The notes under the pieces are model-generated. The model made no database searches. It saw nothing but the letters and a program-made list of their open reading frames with translations, and was not told where the DNA came from. The position numbers were made by a program, and so were the translations under genes. A DNA stretch of 64,000 nt, from NCBI RefSeq assembly GCF_023721755.1, contig NZ_JAMDLH010000001.1:372001-436000 (forward strand), in the 5' to 3' direction. The DNA comes from Pleomorphomonas sp. NRK KF1. GTDB taxonomy: Bacteria; Pseudomonadota; Alphaproteobacteria; Rhizobiales; Pleomorphomonadaceae. Shown here one piece after another: positions 1 through 9,744 of the stretch (position 1 is its first letter; each line of letters starts with the position of its first letter).

Positions 1-868
1 AGGCCATCAGCGTCGGCAAGAGCACCGCGTTGGCGACGCCGTGCGGCGTGTTGTAGAAGGCGCCGAGCGGATGGGCCATGCCGTGCACCAAGCCGAGACC
101 GACGTTGGAGAAGCCCATGCCGGCCACGTACTGGCCGAGTGCCATGTCCTCGACGCCCTTGGCGTCGCCCGCGCAGGAGGCGCGAAGCGACCGGCCGATG
201 ATCTCGATCGCCTTGATGTGCAGCGCGTCGGACAGCTCCCAGGCGCCCTTGGTGATGTAGCCCTCGATGGCATGGGTCAACGCGTCCATGCCGGTAGCGG
301 CCTTGAGCGGCGTCGGCATGGTGGCCATCAGCTCGCTGTCGATGATGGCGACCACGGGAATGTCATGCGGGTCGACGCAGACGAACTTGCGGCGCTTCTC
401 CTCATCGGTGATGACATAGTTGATGGTCACCTCGGCGGCGGTGCCGGCGGTGGTGGCCAGCGCGATGATCGGCACCGACGGCTTCTTGGTGGGCGCGACG
501 CCTTCGAGGCTGCGCACGTCGGAGAACTCGGGATTGTTGGTGATGATGCCGATCGCCTTGGCAGTGTCCTGCGGCGAGCCGCCGCCGATGGCGACGAGAT
601 AGTCGGCCTTGGCCTTGGCGAAGGCGGCGACGCCGTCCTTGACGACGCCGATGGTCGGGTTGGGCATCACCTTGTCGAACAGCTCGTAGGCGAGGCCGGC
701 TGCATCCATCAGGCTGGTCACCTTTGCCACCGTGCCGGCCTTCACCAGCACTGCGTCGGTGACCACCAGCGCCTTCTTGTAGCCGCGGCGTTGTACCTCG
801 CCGATCATTTCGGCGCGAGCGCCGGCGCCGAAATAGGATGTCTCGTTGAGAATCATGCGATGGGACAT
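1..868 (-). CDS. fucO: Lactaldehyde reductase / iron-containing alcohol dehydrogenase, 3' end cut by window
   Basis: NAD(P)-dependent group III (iron-activated) alcohol dehydrogenase. It closely resembles E. coli FucO, which interconverts lactaldehyde and 1,2-propanediol. The visible 289 residues start MSHRMILNETSYFG and include the nucleotide-binding AIGGGSPQDTAKAIG segment. The metal-ligand regions DALTHAIEGY and VHGMAHPLGAFYNTPHG are also visible, holding the Asp and His ligands expected of the family. FucO is about 382 residues long, so roughly a quarter is missing beyond base 1. The start ATG is preceded by a GGAGGAAC-type ribosome site read on the minus strand. The exact substrate is not provable from sequence; other short-chain diol or alcohol substrates are possible. 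Confidence 0.88.
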   Translation of the reverse strand, partial: MSHRMILNETSYFGAGARAEMIGEVQRRGYKKALVVTDAVLVKAGTVAKVTSLMDAAGLAYELFDKVMPNPTIGVVKDGVAAFAKAKADYLVAIGGGSPQDTAKAIGIITNNPEFSDVRSLEGVAPTKKPSVPIIALATTAGTAAEVTINYVITDEEKRRKFVCVDPHDIPVVAIIDSELMATMPTPLKAATGMDALTHAIEGYITKGAWELSDALHIKAIEIIGRSLRASCAGDAKGVEDMALGQYVAGMGFSNVGLGLVHGMAHPLGAFYNTPHGVANAVLLPTLMA

Positions 869-1162
869 GCTCAGTTCCTCCTGAGGCCGCATTTGCCGGC
901 CCGCCGACGATCGAAGCGCGTGAGCGTCAGCTTGTCGGCGTCGTGAACGTCGACCCCGGCGCTGAAAATTGGCCGAGGCCTGAACCAAACTGAAAGCTAT
1001 TGGCTGCTCGGGACGCTCACAACCCCGCATGAACCCCTAGATTTTGATCGAATATGATTGGTTTTGAAAATTATCCACAAAGCCGAGGGTAGGAATCCGC
1101 AAAGCAGATTCCGAACGCTTCGGCTGCCAAGGCATCGAAAGCGGTGCAGCGTTCTGAATTGA
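869..1162. other. Intergenic region upstream of fucO
   Basis: This gap lies between the fucO start and the stop of the downstream MFS gene. Its middle (about 1030-1080) is noticeably AT-richer than its surroundings, so a fucO promoter reading leftward is likely here. I see no convincing -35/-10 pair and no gene. Confidence 0.4.
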
Positions 1163-2467
1163 TCAGTCGAGGGCCTGTTGCCTCGTCTCGGCGTCGATCC
1201 GCGAAGCGGCGACCGCTGCAAGAACCAGCAATATGGCAAACAGCGCCACGGCAGCCCCAAAGCTTCGGGCGACGAGCAACGACAGAAGGGAGGGCGCCAA
1301 CAGGCCGCCCAGCCGAGCCATGGCGCCGGCGGCGCCCATGCCGCTCGCGCGCGCCGCTGTCGGATAGAGTTCCGGCGTGTAGGCGTAAAGCGCCCCCCAT
1401 GTGCCCAACAGAGAGAAGCTCATCAGCAGGATGGCCGTTGCCACCAGCGCTGCATTGCCAGCGACGACGAAAAGGACGCAGCCGGCCGCCGATAGCAGCA
1501 GAAAGGCAATCAATGTCGGCTTGCGACCTGCTCGTTCGACGCCCCAGGCGGCCAGCGCGTAGCCGGGAATCTGGGCCAGCGCCACGATGACGAGGAAGCC
1601 GTAGCCGCGAACGAAGCCGAAGCCCTCGCCGGCGAGGCGGGCCGGCATCCAGGTGAAGACGCCATAGTAGCTGAGCGACACCAGGAACCAGATGGCCAGC
1701 ATCAGCACCGTTCGCGCTTTCAAGGCCGGCGACAGGAGGCTGACGGTCTCGGATGTCTCGCCGGCCGCCAGGGGCTCCGAGAGCGGCGCCTTACCGTTGG
1801 TCGTCAAAACGCGATCGATGACGGCGCGCGCCTCTTCGTTCCGCCCCTTGCGCAAAAGATAGAGCGGTGATTCCGGGACCATCAGTCGCAACCAGAAGCC
1901 GACCAAGGCCGGTATGGCGGTGATCAGAAAGATGGTACGCCACGCATCCGGCAGGCCGGCCGAGGCGGCGGCCCAGGCGGCGAGCGCCACAACGACCGTG
2001 CCGATCGCCCAGAAGGCTTCCAGCATCACCAGCCAACGCCCGCGCCGGTCTGACGGAAGGAACTCCGCCATCATGGCATAATCGACCGGCAGCGTTCCCC
2101 CCACGGCGGCGCCTGTGAGAAAGCGTGCCACGAGCAGAAGCCCAAAGTTGGGAGCAAAAACCGAGGCAAGACCAAAGATGCCGTCGCAGGCAACGGTGAC
2201 CAGCAGAACCCGCCTGCGGCCGATGCGATCGGCAAGCCTGCCGAACAACGCCGCTCCAAGCATCATGCCGAAGAAGAACAGAGTGCCGGTTTGCAGCGCT
2301 TGCGGAACCGAAAGACCGAAACTGGCGGCGATCGATGGGGCCGTGAAACCGACCGCCAGCACCTGCATGGCATCCGCCGCCCAGACGAGGCCGAAGATAC
2401 CGAGAAGGCGCCGCTGGAATGGGCCGATGCCGGCTTGGTCAAGGGCGGAATCGATGGCGACTGGCAT
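1163..2467 (-). CDS. MFS transporter, metabolite:H+ symporter-like
   Basis: A 434-residue inner-membrane major facilitator with about 12 hydrophobic segments. The conserved loop after TM2 reads GRLADRIGRRR (near residues 75-85), the classic MFS motif. A second family signature, PESPLYLLRKGR, follows TM6 and resembles the sugar/aromatic-acid/SV2-like branch. The start ATG follows a good GAGGTG ribosome site. It stands alone, downstream of fucO and on the same strand, with a gap of nearly 300 bp, so co-regulation is uncertain. The substrate cannot be named; an organic anion or sugar-acid derivative is the most that subfamily resemblance suggests. Confidence 0.85.
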   Translation of the reverse strand: MPVAIDSALDQAGIGPFQRRLLGIFGLVWAADAMQVLAVGFTAPSIAASFGLSVPQALQTGTLFFFGMMLGAALFGRLADRIGRRRVLLVTVACDGIFGLASVFAPNFGLLLVARFLTGAAVGGTLPVDYAMMAEFLPSDRRGRWLVMLEAFWAIGTVVVALAAWAAASAGLPDAWRTIFLITAIPALVGFWLRLMVPESPLYLLRKGRNEEARAVIDRVLTTNGKAPLSEPLAAGETSETVSLLSPALKARTVLMLAIWFLVSLSYYGVFTWMPARLAGEGFGFVRGYGFLVIVALAQIPGYALAAWGVERAGRKPTLIAFLLLSAAGCVLFVVAGNAALVATAILLMSFSLLGTWGALYAYTPELYPTAARASGMGAAGAMARLGGLLAPSLLSLLVARSFGAAVALFAILLVLAAVAASRIDAETRQQALD

Positions 2468-2666
2468 GACGGCACCTCAAGTCGAGGACTGATGTGCTCT
2501 TTCATAGACCAAAGTCGCAGGTAGGAAAACCGAACGTTTACCGAGCCTGAACATTCCGCCTATCCGTGACAAGGCGAACGCGACTTCGTGATCGTCACAA
2601 GGGTGACTAATACTAAAGTCGTATGGTATAGCGCTACCAGCCTGACGACCAAAGCGAGAAGGGATC

Positions 2667-2819
2667 ATGAGCGATTTGTCACAGGACGCCGTCAAGTGTC
2701 CGTTCATCCGGTGCCGTCATCCGGTGCCGCGGGCCTGGAGCGAAGGATGCGCCTCAAGCTGCTTCCTCCTGCGCAAGGAACGTCGGCGGATTACCGTTCG
2801 CCACACCTACGACTTCTAG
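2667..2819 (+). CDS. Small cysteine-containing protein, 50 aa, hypothetical
   Basis: A short open frame of 50 residues starting MSDLSQDAVKCPFIRC, with four cysteines arranged as C-x4-C and, after 11 residues, C-x3-C. The C-terminal half is very basic (RKERRRITVR). A good AGAAGGG ribosome site lies 3-4 bases before the ATG, and it starts after an AT-rich promoter-like stretch (about 2600-2640). The paired cysteines and basic tail would suit a small metal- or nucleic-acid-binding protein, but I do not recognise the family. No neighbouring gene on this strand clarifies its role. It could be a chance frame. Confidence 0.42.
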   Translation: MSDLSQDAVKCPFIRCRHPVPRAWSEGCASSCFLLRKERRRITVRHTYDF

Positions 2820-2900
2820 GCAGATAGCTCCTTGCCGGCACAGGAGCTTCACTCGCCCAGCGCGAGCCGTTGGAACGCCTGACGAAGGTGGAAACGGCCC

Positions 2901-3389
2901 TCAAGGCTTCGATGCCAAGACCACGCTGATTGTACCGTCGCTTTCCAGGATCATCGATTCGACGTCGGAGATACTCTGGCTGCCGTTTGCGCGGAGCGCA
3001 CTCATGGCTTCGGCTTCTGTCACGCGCTCTGACCGCATTGCCGCGCGACAGAACGCGCCGTGACGGACCAGAAGGGTCGGCTCGGATCGAACCGCTTTCG
3101 CGAATGCTTTCCAGCGGACAGAGGTGAAAGCGACGAGAAACTGCATGGCAATAAGAAGCGCAAGCGCGGTCGCACCTTCGACCAGGGAAATGCTTTTCTG
3201 AAGGATAACGGCAGATAATGTCGATCCCAGCGCCACGGTAACGACCAGGTCAAAGGCGTTAAGCTTGGCGAGCGTACGTTTCCCCGAGAGCCTCAGGAAA
3301 ACGACAAGCACTGTGTAGGCGAGGACGCCAACAACGAGCATTCGCCCCATGCTCCTCCAGTCGCTCAAGAACACGGATTGCCAGTCCAT
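2901..3389 (-). CDS. DUF421 (YetF/YcaP-type) membrane protein
   Basis: A 162-residue protein with three N-terminal hydrophobic helices (about residues 15-35, 45-65 and 68-88) followed by a soluble domain. The signature SGKRTLAKLNAFDLVVTVALGS is typical of YetF/YcaP proteins (DUF421), and the C-terminal part carries the ALRANGSQSISDVESMILESDGTISV pattern of the YetF C-terminal domain. Family length is usually 150-230 residues, so it looks complete. The start ATG is preceded by a GGAGAT ribosome site. Biochemical function of the family is unknown; in Bacillus, relatives affect spore-coat or membrane properties. Single gene, no operon partner. Confidence 0.85.
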   Translation of the reverse strand: MDWQSVFLSDWRSMGRMLVVGVLAYTVLVVFLRLSGKRTLAKLNAFDLVVTVALGSTLSAVILQKSISLVEGATALALLIAMQFLVAFTSVRWKAFAKAVRSEPTLLVRHGAFCRAAMRSERVTEAEAMSALRANGSQSISDVESMILESDGTISVVLASKP

Positions 3390-3580
3390 AGACCAATCTC
3401 CGTTGGTGGCAGCCGTTGCGGCAGGAAAAGCTTATCTGCGCGAAGCCGCGCATCGCGGACGGACTTCGTCCGATCCCGCCGGAGATGCCGTAGGCCCTGG
3501 ACAACGCGTTCGGCACGAGGTTGTTCCCCGTGCCACGGACGTAAACAACCCCATGTCTCAGGGGCGGATAATAAAAAGAT

Positions 3581-3656
3581 TGGTGAGCGCGGAGGGACTC
3601 GAACCCTCGACCCCATGATTAAAAGTCACGTGCTCTACCAACTGAGCTACGCGCTC
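3581..3656 (-). tRNA. tRNA-Lys (UUU)
   Basis: Reading the minus strand, the 76-nt sequence folds as a cloverleaf. It has a 7-bp acceptor stem (GAGCGCG with CGCGCTC), D-stem GCTC/GAGC, anticodon loop with TTT, T-arm loop TTCGAGTC and an encoded CCA end. The discriminator base is A. A run reading TCTTTTTATTAT just after the 3' end (about 3568-3580) probably ends transcription. Confidence 0.95.
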
Positions 3657-3968
3657 CCACCTTGATCACGGCGATCATCGTCGCCTGACGCCGAGTATAT
3701 CCCGCAACGGGGGCGGCGCGAACGGGCTTTCACATACTCGACCGGAACCGACATGGCAACCGAGGGCAGGGCGTTTTTCCGAGGCCTTCCAAAGTCGGGT
3801 GCTCTTCGGGTGTGTCCAAGATGGCACGGCGGTGGCGCCATCGACGGCGGAACCGTCCCGGTCCCGTCGATTGGCATTGCCGAGGCCGATTGAATCGTTT
3901 TATCGAGAAAGGCGTCGTGGCGGTCAAGCAAACAGGTCCGCCATATTCCCATTCTATCGGGGATACCC
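3657..3968. other. Intergenic region, contains the tRNA-Lys promoter
   Basis: On the minus strand a -10-like TATACT (bases 3694-3699) lies 38 bases ahead of the tRNA, with a weak TTCGCG 17 bases further upstream as a possible -35. The rest of the region is ordinary GC-rich sequence with no gene that I can support. Confidence 0.4.
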
Positions 3969-5180
3969 GTGTTTACCGCCCTGCGCATCGGTACCCTTTA
4001 CTTCGGCTCGTCCTTCCTCACGGCCAACTGGCTGACCCGCATGCCGGATCTGCTCGCCCATCTCGGCGTCGACAAGGCGACCATGGGGCTGGCGCTTTTC
4101 CTGGGGCCGGTCGGCGCGCTGGTCACGGCTCCGATCGCCGGACCATTGATGGATCGCTTTGCTGCGGCCCGCGTCGGCGTCTGGGGGCTGGTGCTGGCGG
4201 CGATGATGCTGCTCGGCATCGGGCTTGCCGGTCACTGGATGGTGCTGGCTGTCGTGCTGTTCTTCGCCGGTGCCGGCAACACGCTGTTCGAGATCGGTGG
4301 CAATGCCGGGGTCCAGCGTCTTGAGGCGACCACCGGCGGCAAGTATATGGCGCAATGTCACGGCTACTGGAGCCTCGGCTTCGTCGCCGGTGCGCTTTCG
4401 GCTGGTTTGTTCGGTCAGTTCGGCGTGCCGCTCGTCTGGCACCTCGCCATGATGGCTTCGCTGGGCGTTCTCGCGTGCGTTGGCATCGCGTTTCTTCTGC
4501 CGAACCCGATGTACGAGCGCATCGTCCGCCCCGTCGAGGCTGCCAAGCTGCCACTCTTCACGTTGCCGAGCGTCGGCCTGATCGGGCTTTGCATCATGGC
4601 GACCGGCGTCACCCTGGCCGAAGGCGCCGTCTACGATTGGGGTACCCTGTTTCTCCGCGAGCAACTGCAACCCAGTCCCTTTTGGACCTCGGTTGCCTAC
4701 GGGACGTTCCCTTTGACCATGTTCGTCGGCCGTGTGGCCGGCGACTGGTTCCGGGCTCGCTATCGCGCATCGAGCATCGTTCGCGTCTGTGCGACCACGA
4801 CGGCCGTCGGGCTTGTCGGCTTCATCTTCTCGCCGCACATCGCCATTTCCGGCCTGTCGCTGGCATTGATGGGTGTCGGCGTATCGTTGGTGATGCCCAT
4901 CGGCGTGGCCGCGGCTGGCGACAAGCCCGGTGACGCAGCGCGCAACGTCGCGGCGATGTCGATGATCATCACCGCTATTTTCCTGCTGGCGCCGCCTGGT
5001 GTCGGGTTCGTTGCCGAGCACTTCGGCCTGACCGCAGCCTTCCTGCTGATGTTGCCGTTCGTGGCGATGTCCGGTGTCTTCGCCCGCGAGGCCGATCCGC
5101 CGGCGAGCGATCCCGCCGGCCAACAAAAGATGATTGGCGAGCCCGCCGCCCTTGGTGGTACCAACGCTTCCGCGACGTAG
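3969..5180 (+). CDS. MFS transporter (YbjJ-like)
   Basis: A 403-residue major facilitator with 12 predicted membrane helices. It starts with a GTG codon preceded by a GGGG run at ribosome-site distance. The N-terminal segment SSFLTANWLTRMPDLLAHLGV and the later FEIGGNAGVQRLEATTGG and MAQCHGYWSLGF segments match the YbjJ group of MFS proteins (inner-membrane transporters of unknown substrate, distantly related to the fucose permease fold). The cytoplasmic loop 2-3 motif is a weak form (GPLMDRF). It is followed 26 bp later by the quinone oxidoreductase gene and may be co-transcribed with it. Substrate unknown. Confidence 0.8.
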   Translation: MFTALRIGTLYFGSSFLTANWLTRMPDLLAHLGVDKATMGLALFLGPVGALVTAPIAGPLMDRFAAARVGVWGLVLAAMMLLGIGLAGHWMVLAVVLFFAGAGNTLFEIGGNAGVQRLEATTGGKYMAQCHGYWSLGFVAGALSAGLFGQFGVPLVWHLAMMASLGVLACVGIAFLLPNPMYERIVRPVEAAKLPLFTLPSVGLIGLCIMATGVTLAEGAVYDWGTLFLREQLQPSPFWTSVAYGTFPLTMFVGRVAGDWFRARYRASSIVRVCATTTAVGLVGFIFSPHIAISGLSLALMGVGVSLVMPIGVAAAGDKPGDAARNVAAMSMIITAIFLLAPPGVGFVAEHFGLTAAFLLMLPFVAMSGVFAREADPPASDPAGQQKMIGEPAALGGTNASAT

Positions 5181-5206
5181 TCTCAAGCTAATCGGGAGTG
5201 CAGGTC

Positions 5207-6184
5207 ATGGTGAAGGCGATCGTCATCCGCGAGACGGGCGGACCCGAGGTGATGTCCTTCGAGGAGGTCGAGGTTGGTGCGCCCGGCCCGGGGGAGGTGC
5301 GCGTGAAGCACACCGCGATCGGCGTCAACTTCATCGACACCTACTACCGCAAGGGCCTTTATCCCGCGCCCGGTGGCCTGCCGTTCATCCCCGGCGCCGA
5401 GGCCGTCGGGATTGTCGAGAAGGCGGGGGAGGGCGTCGTCCAGTTCCGCCCCGGCGATCGTGTCGCCTATGCCGGATCGGTAGGCGCCTACAGTGAGGCG
5501 CACATCATCTCGGCCCAGAAGCTCGTTCGCGTTCCCGACGACATCGACGGCTTCACGGTGGCGGCCAGCCTTCTGAAGGGCATGACAGTGCAGTATCTGC
5601 TGCGCCAGACCTTCAAGGTGACGCGCGACCACACCGTGCTGTTCCACGCAGGTGCCGGTGGCGTCGGCCAGATAGCCGGCCAGTGGCTGAAATCGCTCGG
5701 CGCCACCTCCATCGCCACCGTCGGCTCGGCGGAGAAGGCGGAGATCGCTAGGGCTTGTGGCTATACCCACGTCGTCAACTACCGTACGGAGGATTTCGTT
5801 GCCCGCGTGGCCGAGATCACCGGTGGAGCCATGTGTGATGTGGTCTACGACTCGGTCGGCAAGGACACGTTTCCCGCTTCGCTCGACTGCCTCAAGCCAC
5901 GGGGCCTGTTCGTCTCCTTCGGCAACTCGTCCGGGCCGGTGTCGGAGTTCGGTCTCGGCATTCTGTCACAGAAAGGCTCGCTCTACGTGACGCGGCCGAC
6001 CCTCGGGCATTATACCGCAACACGAGCCACCCTCGACGCTTGCGCCGAGGATCTGTTCGAGCAGATCCGCAATGATGTCGTGAAGGTAAGCGTCGGGCAG
6101 AAGTTCACGTTGGCGAACGCCGTCGCCTGTCACAAGGCGATGGAGGCACGCGAAACCGTGGGCTCGACGCTATTGACGGTCTAG
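5207..6184 (+). CDS. qorA: Quinone oxidoreductase, zeta-crystallin type
   Basis: An NADPH-dependent quinone reductase of the zinc-free MDR family, 325 residues. The N-terminal GroES-like half contains the typical GVNFIDTYYRKGLYP. The Rossmann fold has HAGAGGVGQIAGQWLKSLGA, with the AxGGVG NADPH loop at about residues 145-165. There are no structural or catalytic zinc cysteines, as expected for QOR. The start was placed at ATG 5207 because GGGAG (5194-5198) is 8 bases ahead; an upstream in-frame GTG lies within the ribosome site. Reaction: one-electron reduction of quinones by NADPH in the cytoplasm. Confidence 0.9.
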   Translation: MVKAIVIRETGGPEVMSFEEVEVGAPGPGEVRVKHTAIGVNFIDTYYRKGLYPAPGGLPFIPGAEAVGIVEKAGEGVVQFRPGDRVAYAGSVGAYSEAHIISAQKLVRVPDDIDGFTVAASLLKGMTVQYLLRQTFKVTRDHTVLFHAGAGGVGQIAGQWLKSLGATSIATVGSAEKAEIARACGYTHVVNYRTEDFVARVAEITGGAMCDVVYDSVGKDTFPASLDCLKPRGLFVSFGNSSGPVSEFGLGILSQKGSLYVTRPTLGHYTATRATLDACAEDLFEQIRNDVVKVSVGQKFTLANAVACHKAMEARETVGSTLLTV

Positions 6185-6192
6185 GAGCCGGA

Positions 6193-6531
6193 TCAGACGG
6201 CGAACGAGGTACCGCAGCCGCAGCTTGAGGTGGCGTTCGGGTTGTTGATCTTGAACGCCTGCCCCATCAGATCGTCGACGAAATCGATCTCCGAGCCATC
6301 CATGAACGGTAGCGAGACGGCATCGATCAGCACCGTGGCGCCATCGCGCGTCACGGCGACATCGTCCTCGTTCTGGCCGTCCACCAGATCGAAGCGATAG
6401 GAAAAGCCCGAACAGCCACCACCTTCGACCGAGATTCGCAATGCGGTCTTGCCTGGCTGCTTTTCAAGCACCTTGGAGATCCGGCGCGCCGCGCCGGCGG
6501 TCATGCTGATATTGGCGGCGAGAGCTTCCAT
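6193..6531 (-). CDS. erpA: A-type iron-sulfur cluster carrier (ErpA/IscA family)
   Basis: A 112-residue carrier that receives Fe-S clusters from the assembly machinery and passes them to target enzymes. The three conserved cluster ligands are visible: Cys40 in EGGGCSGFSY and Cys104/Cys106 in SSCGCGTSF. Full family length. It is divergent from dgt, which is its usual neighbour in Rhizobiales. Its stop lies 8 bp from the convergent qor stop. The same frame stays open far upstream, but that is antisense to dgt/argS and not coding. Whether it behaves as ErpA, IscA or SufA cannot be fixed from sequence. Confidence 0.9.
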   Translation of the reverse strand: MEALAANISMTAGAARRISKVLEKQPGKTALRISVEGGGCSGFSYRFDLVDGQNEDDVAVTRDGATVLIDAVSLPFMDGSEIDFVDDLMGQAFKINNPNATSSCGCGTSFAV

Positions 6532-6672
6532 GGCGGTCCCTAGAATCTCGAATGACTTGAAAGTGTGAACCCTGCTGACATACGTAAGGCAGCGGATGGC
6601 AAAGTCAAATGACGGCTGCGAGAGCCCGTCATGCGGATTTGCATTGACCGGATAATGCTTCGGGAGGCGACA

Positions 6673-7887
6673 GTGGCAAGTCTGGGGTTTGGTACGGAGC
6701 CGCTGGCGCCTTTTGCGACTCATCCCGAGGAAAGTCGGGGGCGGCGCTATCCAGAGCCGGCGAGCCCGACACGAACACCGTTCCAGCGCGACCGCGACCG
6801 CATCATCCACTCGACGACGTTCCGGCGGCTGAAGCACAAGACGCAGGTCTTCGTCTTCCACGAAGGCGATCACTACAGAACCCGCCTCACCCACACGTTG
6901 GAAGTGGCTCAGATCGCCCGCGCGCTCGCCCGCGCCCTGAGACTCAACGAGGATCTGTCCGAAGCGCTGGCACTGGCTCACGACGTTGGTCATACGCCCT
7001 TCGGACATACGGGCGAGGATGCGCTCGACGCCTGCCTCGCAAACTTCGGCGGTTTCGACCACAACGCCCAGTCCTTCCGGGCCGTCACCGAGCTCGAGCA
7101 CTCCTATGCCGAGTTCGATGGGCTCAACCTGTCGTGGGAAACGCTGGAGGGACTCGTCAAGCACAACGGTCCGCTGACCGACAAGGACGGCAAGCCGATC
7201 GGTCGTCATGCCGAGCGGGGGCTGCCGGTGGCCCTTCTCGCCTATCCCGGCCTCCACTCGCTTAAGCTCGACACATATGCCAGCGCCGAAGCGCAGTGTG
7301 CGGCGATTGCCGACGATATCGCCTATGACGCGCACGACATCGACGACGGGCTCCGTGCCGGACTGTTTTCTCTCGACGATCTTCGGCCGATGCCGCTGAT
7401 CGGTGGATTCCTCGATGCGATCGGGATGAAGTATCCGGGGCTTGATCGGCACCGTACCATCCACGAGATCACGCGCCGGCTGATCACCGCCATGGTGGAG
7501 GACGTCATCGTCGCGTCGGTCAACCGGCTCGCGGAACTTCGCCCCCGCTCGTCCGACGACATTCGGCAGGCTGGCCGCACCATCGTGACGTTCTCCAACG
7601 AAATGGCCGCCATCGACGCCGCCATCAAGGGGTTCCTGTTCCCTCGCATGTACAGGCATCCCGAAGTCATGCGGGTGCGACACGACGCCGATCGCGTGGT
7701 CAGGGACCTGTTCAACACCTACGTGGCCCACCCTGACTTCATGCCCGAGGAGTGGCGAAGCGATCTCGACGCGGGAGACGATACGGCTCTTGCCCGGCGG
7801 GTCGGCGACTATATTGCCGGCATGACCGACCGCTTCGCCATCCAGGAGCATCGCCGCTGGTTTGACGATACGCCGGAATTGCGCTAG
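6673..7887 (+). CDS. dgt: Deoxyguanosinetriphosphate triphosphohydrolase-like protein
   Basis: HD-domain dNTP triphosphohydrolase, 404 residues with the chosen start. It hydrolyses dNTPs to nucleoside and triphosphate and helps control dNTP pools. The signature [19 protein letters not shown] and the metal-binding His74 ([10 protein letters not shown]), His103-Asp104 ([18 protein letters not shown]) are all present. I chose GTG 6673 because GGGAGG (6662-6667) precedes it by 5 bases and the protein then begins like other rhizobial Dgt proteins (ASLGFG). ATG codons at 6631 and 6655 are alternatives. Followed 45 bp later by argS, a conserved order. Confidence 0.92.
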   Translation: MASLGFGTEPLAPFATHPEESRGRRYPEPASPTRTPFQRDRDRIIHSTTFRRLKHKTQVFVFHEGDHYRTRLTHTLEVAQIARALARALRLNEDLSEALALAHDVGHTPFGHTGEDALDACLANFGGFDHNAQSFRAVTELEHSYAEFDGLNLSWETLEGLVKHNGPLTDKDGKPIGRHAERGLPVALLAYPGLHSLKLDTYASAEAQCAAIADDIAYDAHDIDDGLRAGLFSLDDLRPMPLIGGFLDAIGMKYPGLDRHRTIHEITRRLITAMVEDVIVASVNRLAELRPRSSDDIRQAGRTIVTFSNEMAAIDAAIKGFLFPRMYRHPEVMRVRHDADRVVRDLFNTYVAHPDFMPEEWRSDLDAGDDTALARRVGDYIAGMTDRFAIQEHRRWFDDTPELR

Positions 7888-7932
7888 GCCCCTCGCCGAT
7901 CGGCCGGAAATCCGGCTCCCACGAGGTACCCG

Positions 7933-9684
7933 ATGAATATCTTCCAGGTGTTCGGCGAGCGCATTCGCTCGGCCATCGCTTCCTTGCCGCTTGACGTTCC
8001 GGCTGATGCGCTTTCCCGCGTTTCCGTCGAACCGCCGCGCGATGCGAGCCATGGCGATGTCGCCACCAACGCCGCCATGCTCCTGGCGAAGCCGTTGGGT
8101 CGGAAGCCGCGCGACCTCGCCGAGGAGATCGCCGCCGTTCTGAGGGGCGATGCGGATGTGGAAGCGGTCGAGGTGGCAGGGCCCGGCTTCATCAACCTTC
8201 GCCTGTCGCCGGCATTCTGGACGGGCTTCCTGAAGACCTCGCTCGCCCAGGGGCTCGATGTTGGCGCCACCCGGTTCGGCAACGGCCTCAAGGTCAACGT
8301 CGAGTATGTCTCGGCCAATCCCACCGGTCCCATGCATGTCGGCCATTGCCGCGGCGCCGTGGTTGGCGACGCGCTCGCCCGGCTGCTGGCCAAGGCCGGT
8401 TTCGACGTCACCAAGGAGTATTACATCAACGACGCCGGCGGACAGATCGATGTCCTGGCTCGGTCGGCTTTCCTGCGCTATCGCGAAGCTCTGGGTGAGA
8501 CCATCGAGATACCGGAAGGGCTCTATCCCGGCGACTACTTGAAGCCAGTCGGCGAGGCGCTGAAGACCACCTGGGGCGATCGTCTCCTGACGATGTCGGA
8601 GGCCGAATGGCTGCCGGTGGTCAAGAAGCTCGCCGTCGACATGATGATGGACATGATCCGCGCCGACCTGGCCTTGCTGGGCGTTCGGCACGACCTGTTC
8701 TTCTCCGAGAAGACCCTGCACGATCCGCGCGGCAGCGAGCCCTCCGAGATCGCCGAGATGATCGAGGAGTTCCGCAAGCGGGATCTGGTCTATGACGGTC
8801 GCCTGCCGCCGCCCAAGGGGCAGCTTCCCGAGGATTGGGAAGATCGCGAGCAGGTGCTGTTTCGCTCCTCGACGGCAGGCGATGACGTCGATCGCCCCTT
8901 GGTCAAGTCGGATGGCAGCTACACCTACTTCGCCGCCGACGTCGCCTACATGCGCTCGAAGTATCAGCGTGGCTTCAAGCAGATGATCTTCATTCTCGGC
9001 GCCGATCACGGCGGCTACGTGAAGCGTCTGGAAGCCGTGGGAAGCGCCATTTCCGGCGGAACCATCGAGGTGATCGTCCGGCTTTGCCAGTTGGTGAAGC
9101 TCTATCGCGGCGGTGAGCCGGTGAAGATGAGCAAGCGCTCGGGCGATTTCGTCACGCTCGCCGATGTCGTCGAGGAAGTCGGACGCGATGCCGTGCGCTT
9201 CATGATGCTGATGCGCAAGAACGACGCGCCGCTCGACTTCGACTTCGTGAAGGTGAAGGAGCAGAGCAAGGACAACCCGGTCTTCTATGTCCAATATGCC
9301 CACGCCCGCTGCCACTCGATCCTGCGTCAGGCGCGCGAAGTGGCCCCGGATGTCGCTGCGGCCGACGATTCGACCGCGCCGCTTGAGCTGCTAGCCGATC
9401 CGAGCGAGCTGGCGCTGATCCGGAAGTTGGCCGAATTTCCCCGCATTATCGATGCCGCCGCCGATACGCACGAGCCACATCGCGTCGCTTTTTATCTGTA
9501 TGAGCTGGCGAGTGACTTCCATGGCCACTGGAACGCCGGCAAGGATAATGTAAGTTTGCGTTTTGTTAACCCTGATGAACCACTGTTGACCCACGCGCGC
9601 TTGGCTTTGGTCAGGGCTGTCCGGAACGTTCTTGCCTCGGGCCTTGAGGTTCTTGGCGTCAACGCGCCCGAAGAGATGAGGTAG
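7933..9684 (+). CDS. argS: Arginyl-tRNA synthetase
   Basis: Class I aminoacyl-tRNA synthetase, 583 residues, charging tRNA-Arg with arginine. The HIGH motif appears as MHVGH near residues 134-138 after SANPTGP. The KMSK motif is exact (KMSKRSG, residues 398-404). The N-terminal Add1 domain (about 1-110), which recognises the tRNA D-loop, and the C-terminal DALR anticodon-binding domain (from about 460, with [15 protein letters not shown]) are both recognisable. Length is normal. It lies between dgt and the SPOR-domain gene, as in most Rhizobiales. Confidence 0.97.
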   Translation: MNIFQVFGERIRSAIASLPLDVPADALSRVSVEPPRDASHGDVATNAAMLLAKPLGRKPRDLAEEIAAVLRGDADVEAVEVAGPGFINLRLSPAFWTGFLKTSLAQGLDVGATRFGNGLKVNVEYVSANPTGPMHVGHCRGAVVGDALARLLAKAGFDVTKEYYINDAGGQIDVLARSAFLRYREALGETIEIPEGLYPGDYLKPVGEALKTTWGDRLLTMSEAEWLPVVKKLAVDMMMDMIRADLALLGVRHDLFFSEKTLHDPRGSEPSEIAEMIEEFRKRDLVYDGRLPPPKGQLPEDWEDREQVLFRSSTAGDDVDRPLVKSDGSYTYFAADVAYMRSKYQRGFKQMIFILGADHGGYVKRLEAVGSAISGGTIEVIVRLCQLVKLYRGGEPVKMSKRSGDFVTLADVVEEVGRDAVRFMMLMRKNDAPLDFDFVKVKEQSKDNPVFYVQYAHARCHSILRQAREVAPDVAAADDSTAPLELLADPSELALIRKLAEFPRIIDAAADTHEPHRVAFYLYELASDFHGHWNAGKDNVSLRFVNPDEPLLTHARLALVRAVRNVLASGLEVLGVNAPEEMR

Positions 9685-9744
9685 TAGCCTCGACGGATCG
9701 TTCGGTCCTGGCGGTGGCGAAGAAAGACGGGAAGAGCTACGCCG

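Noticed and set aside
6532-9315. The erpA frame stays open for over 900 more codons upstream on the minus strand
   Set aside because: It is antisense to dgt and argS, both certain genes; GC-rich codon bias keeps the opposite frame open. The real gene starts at 6531.
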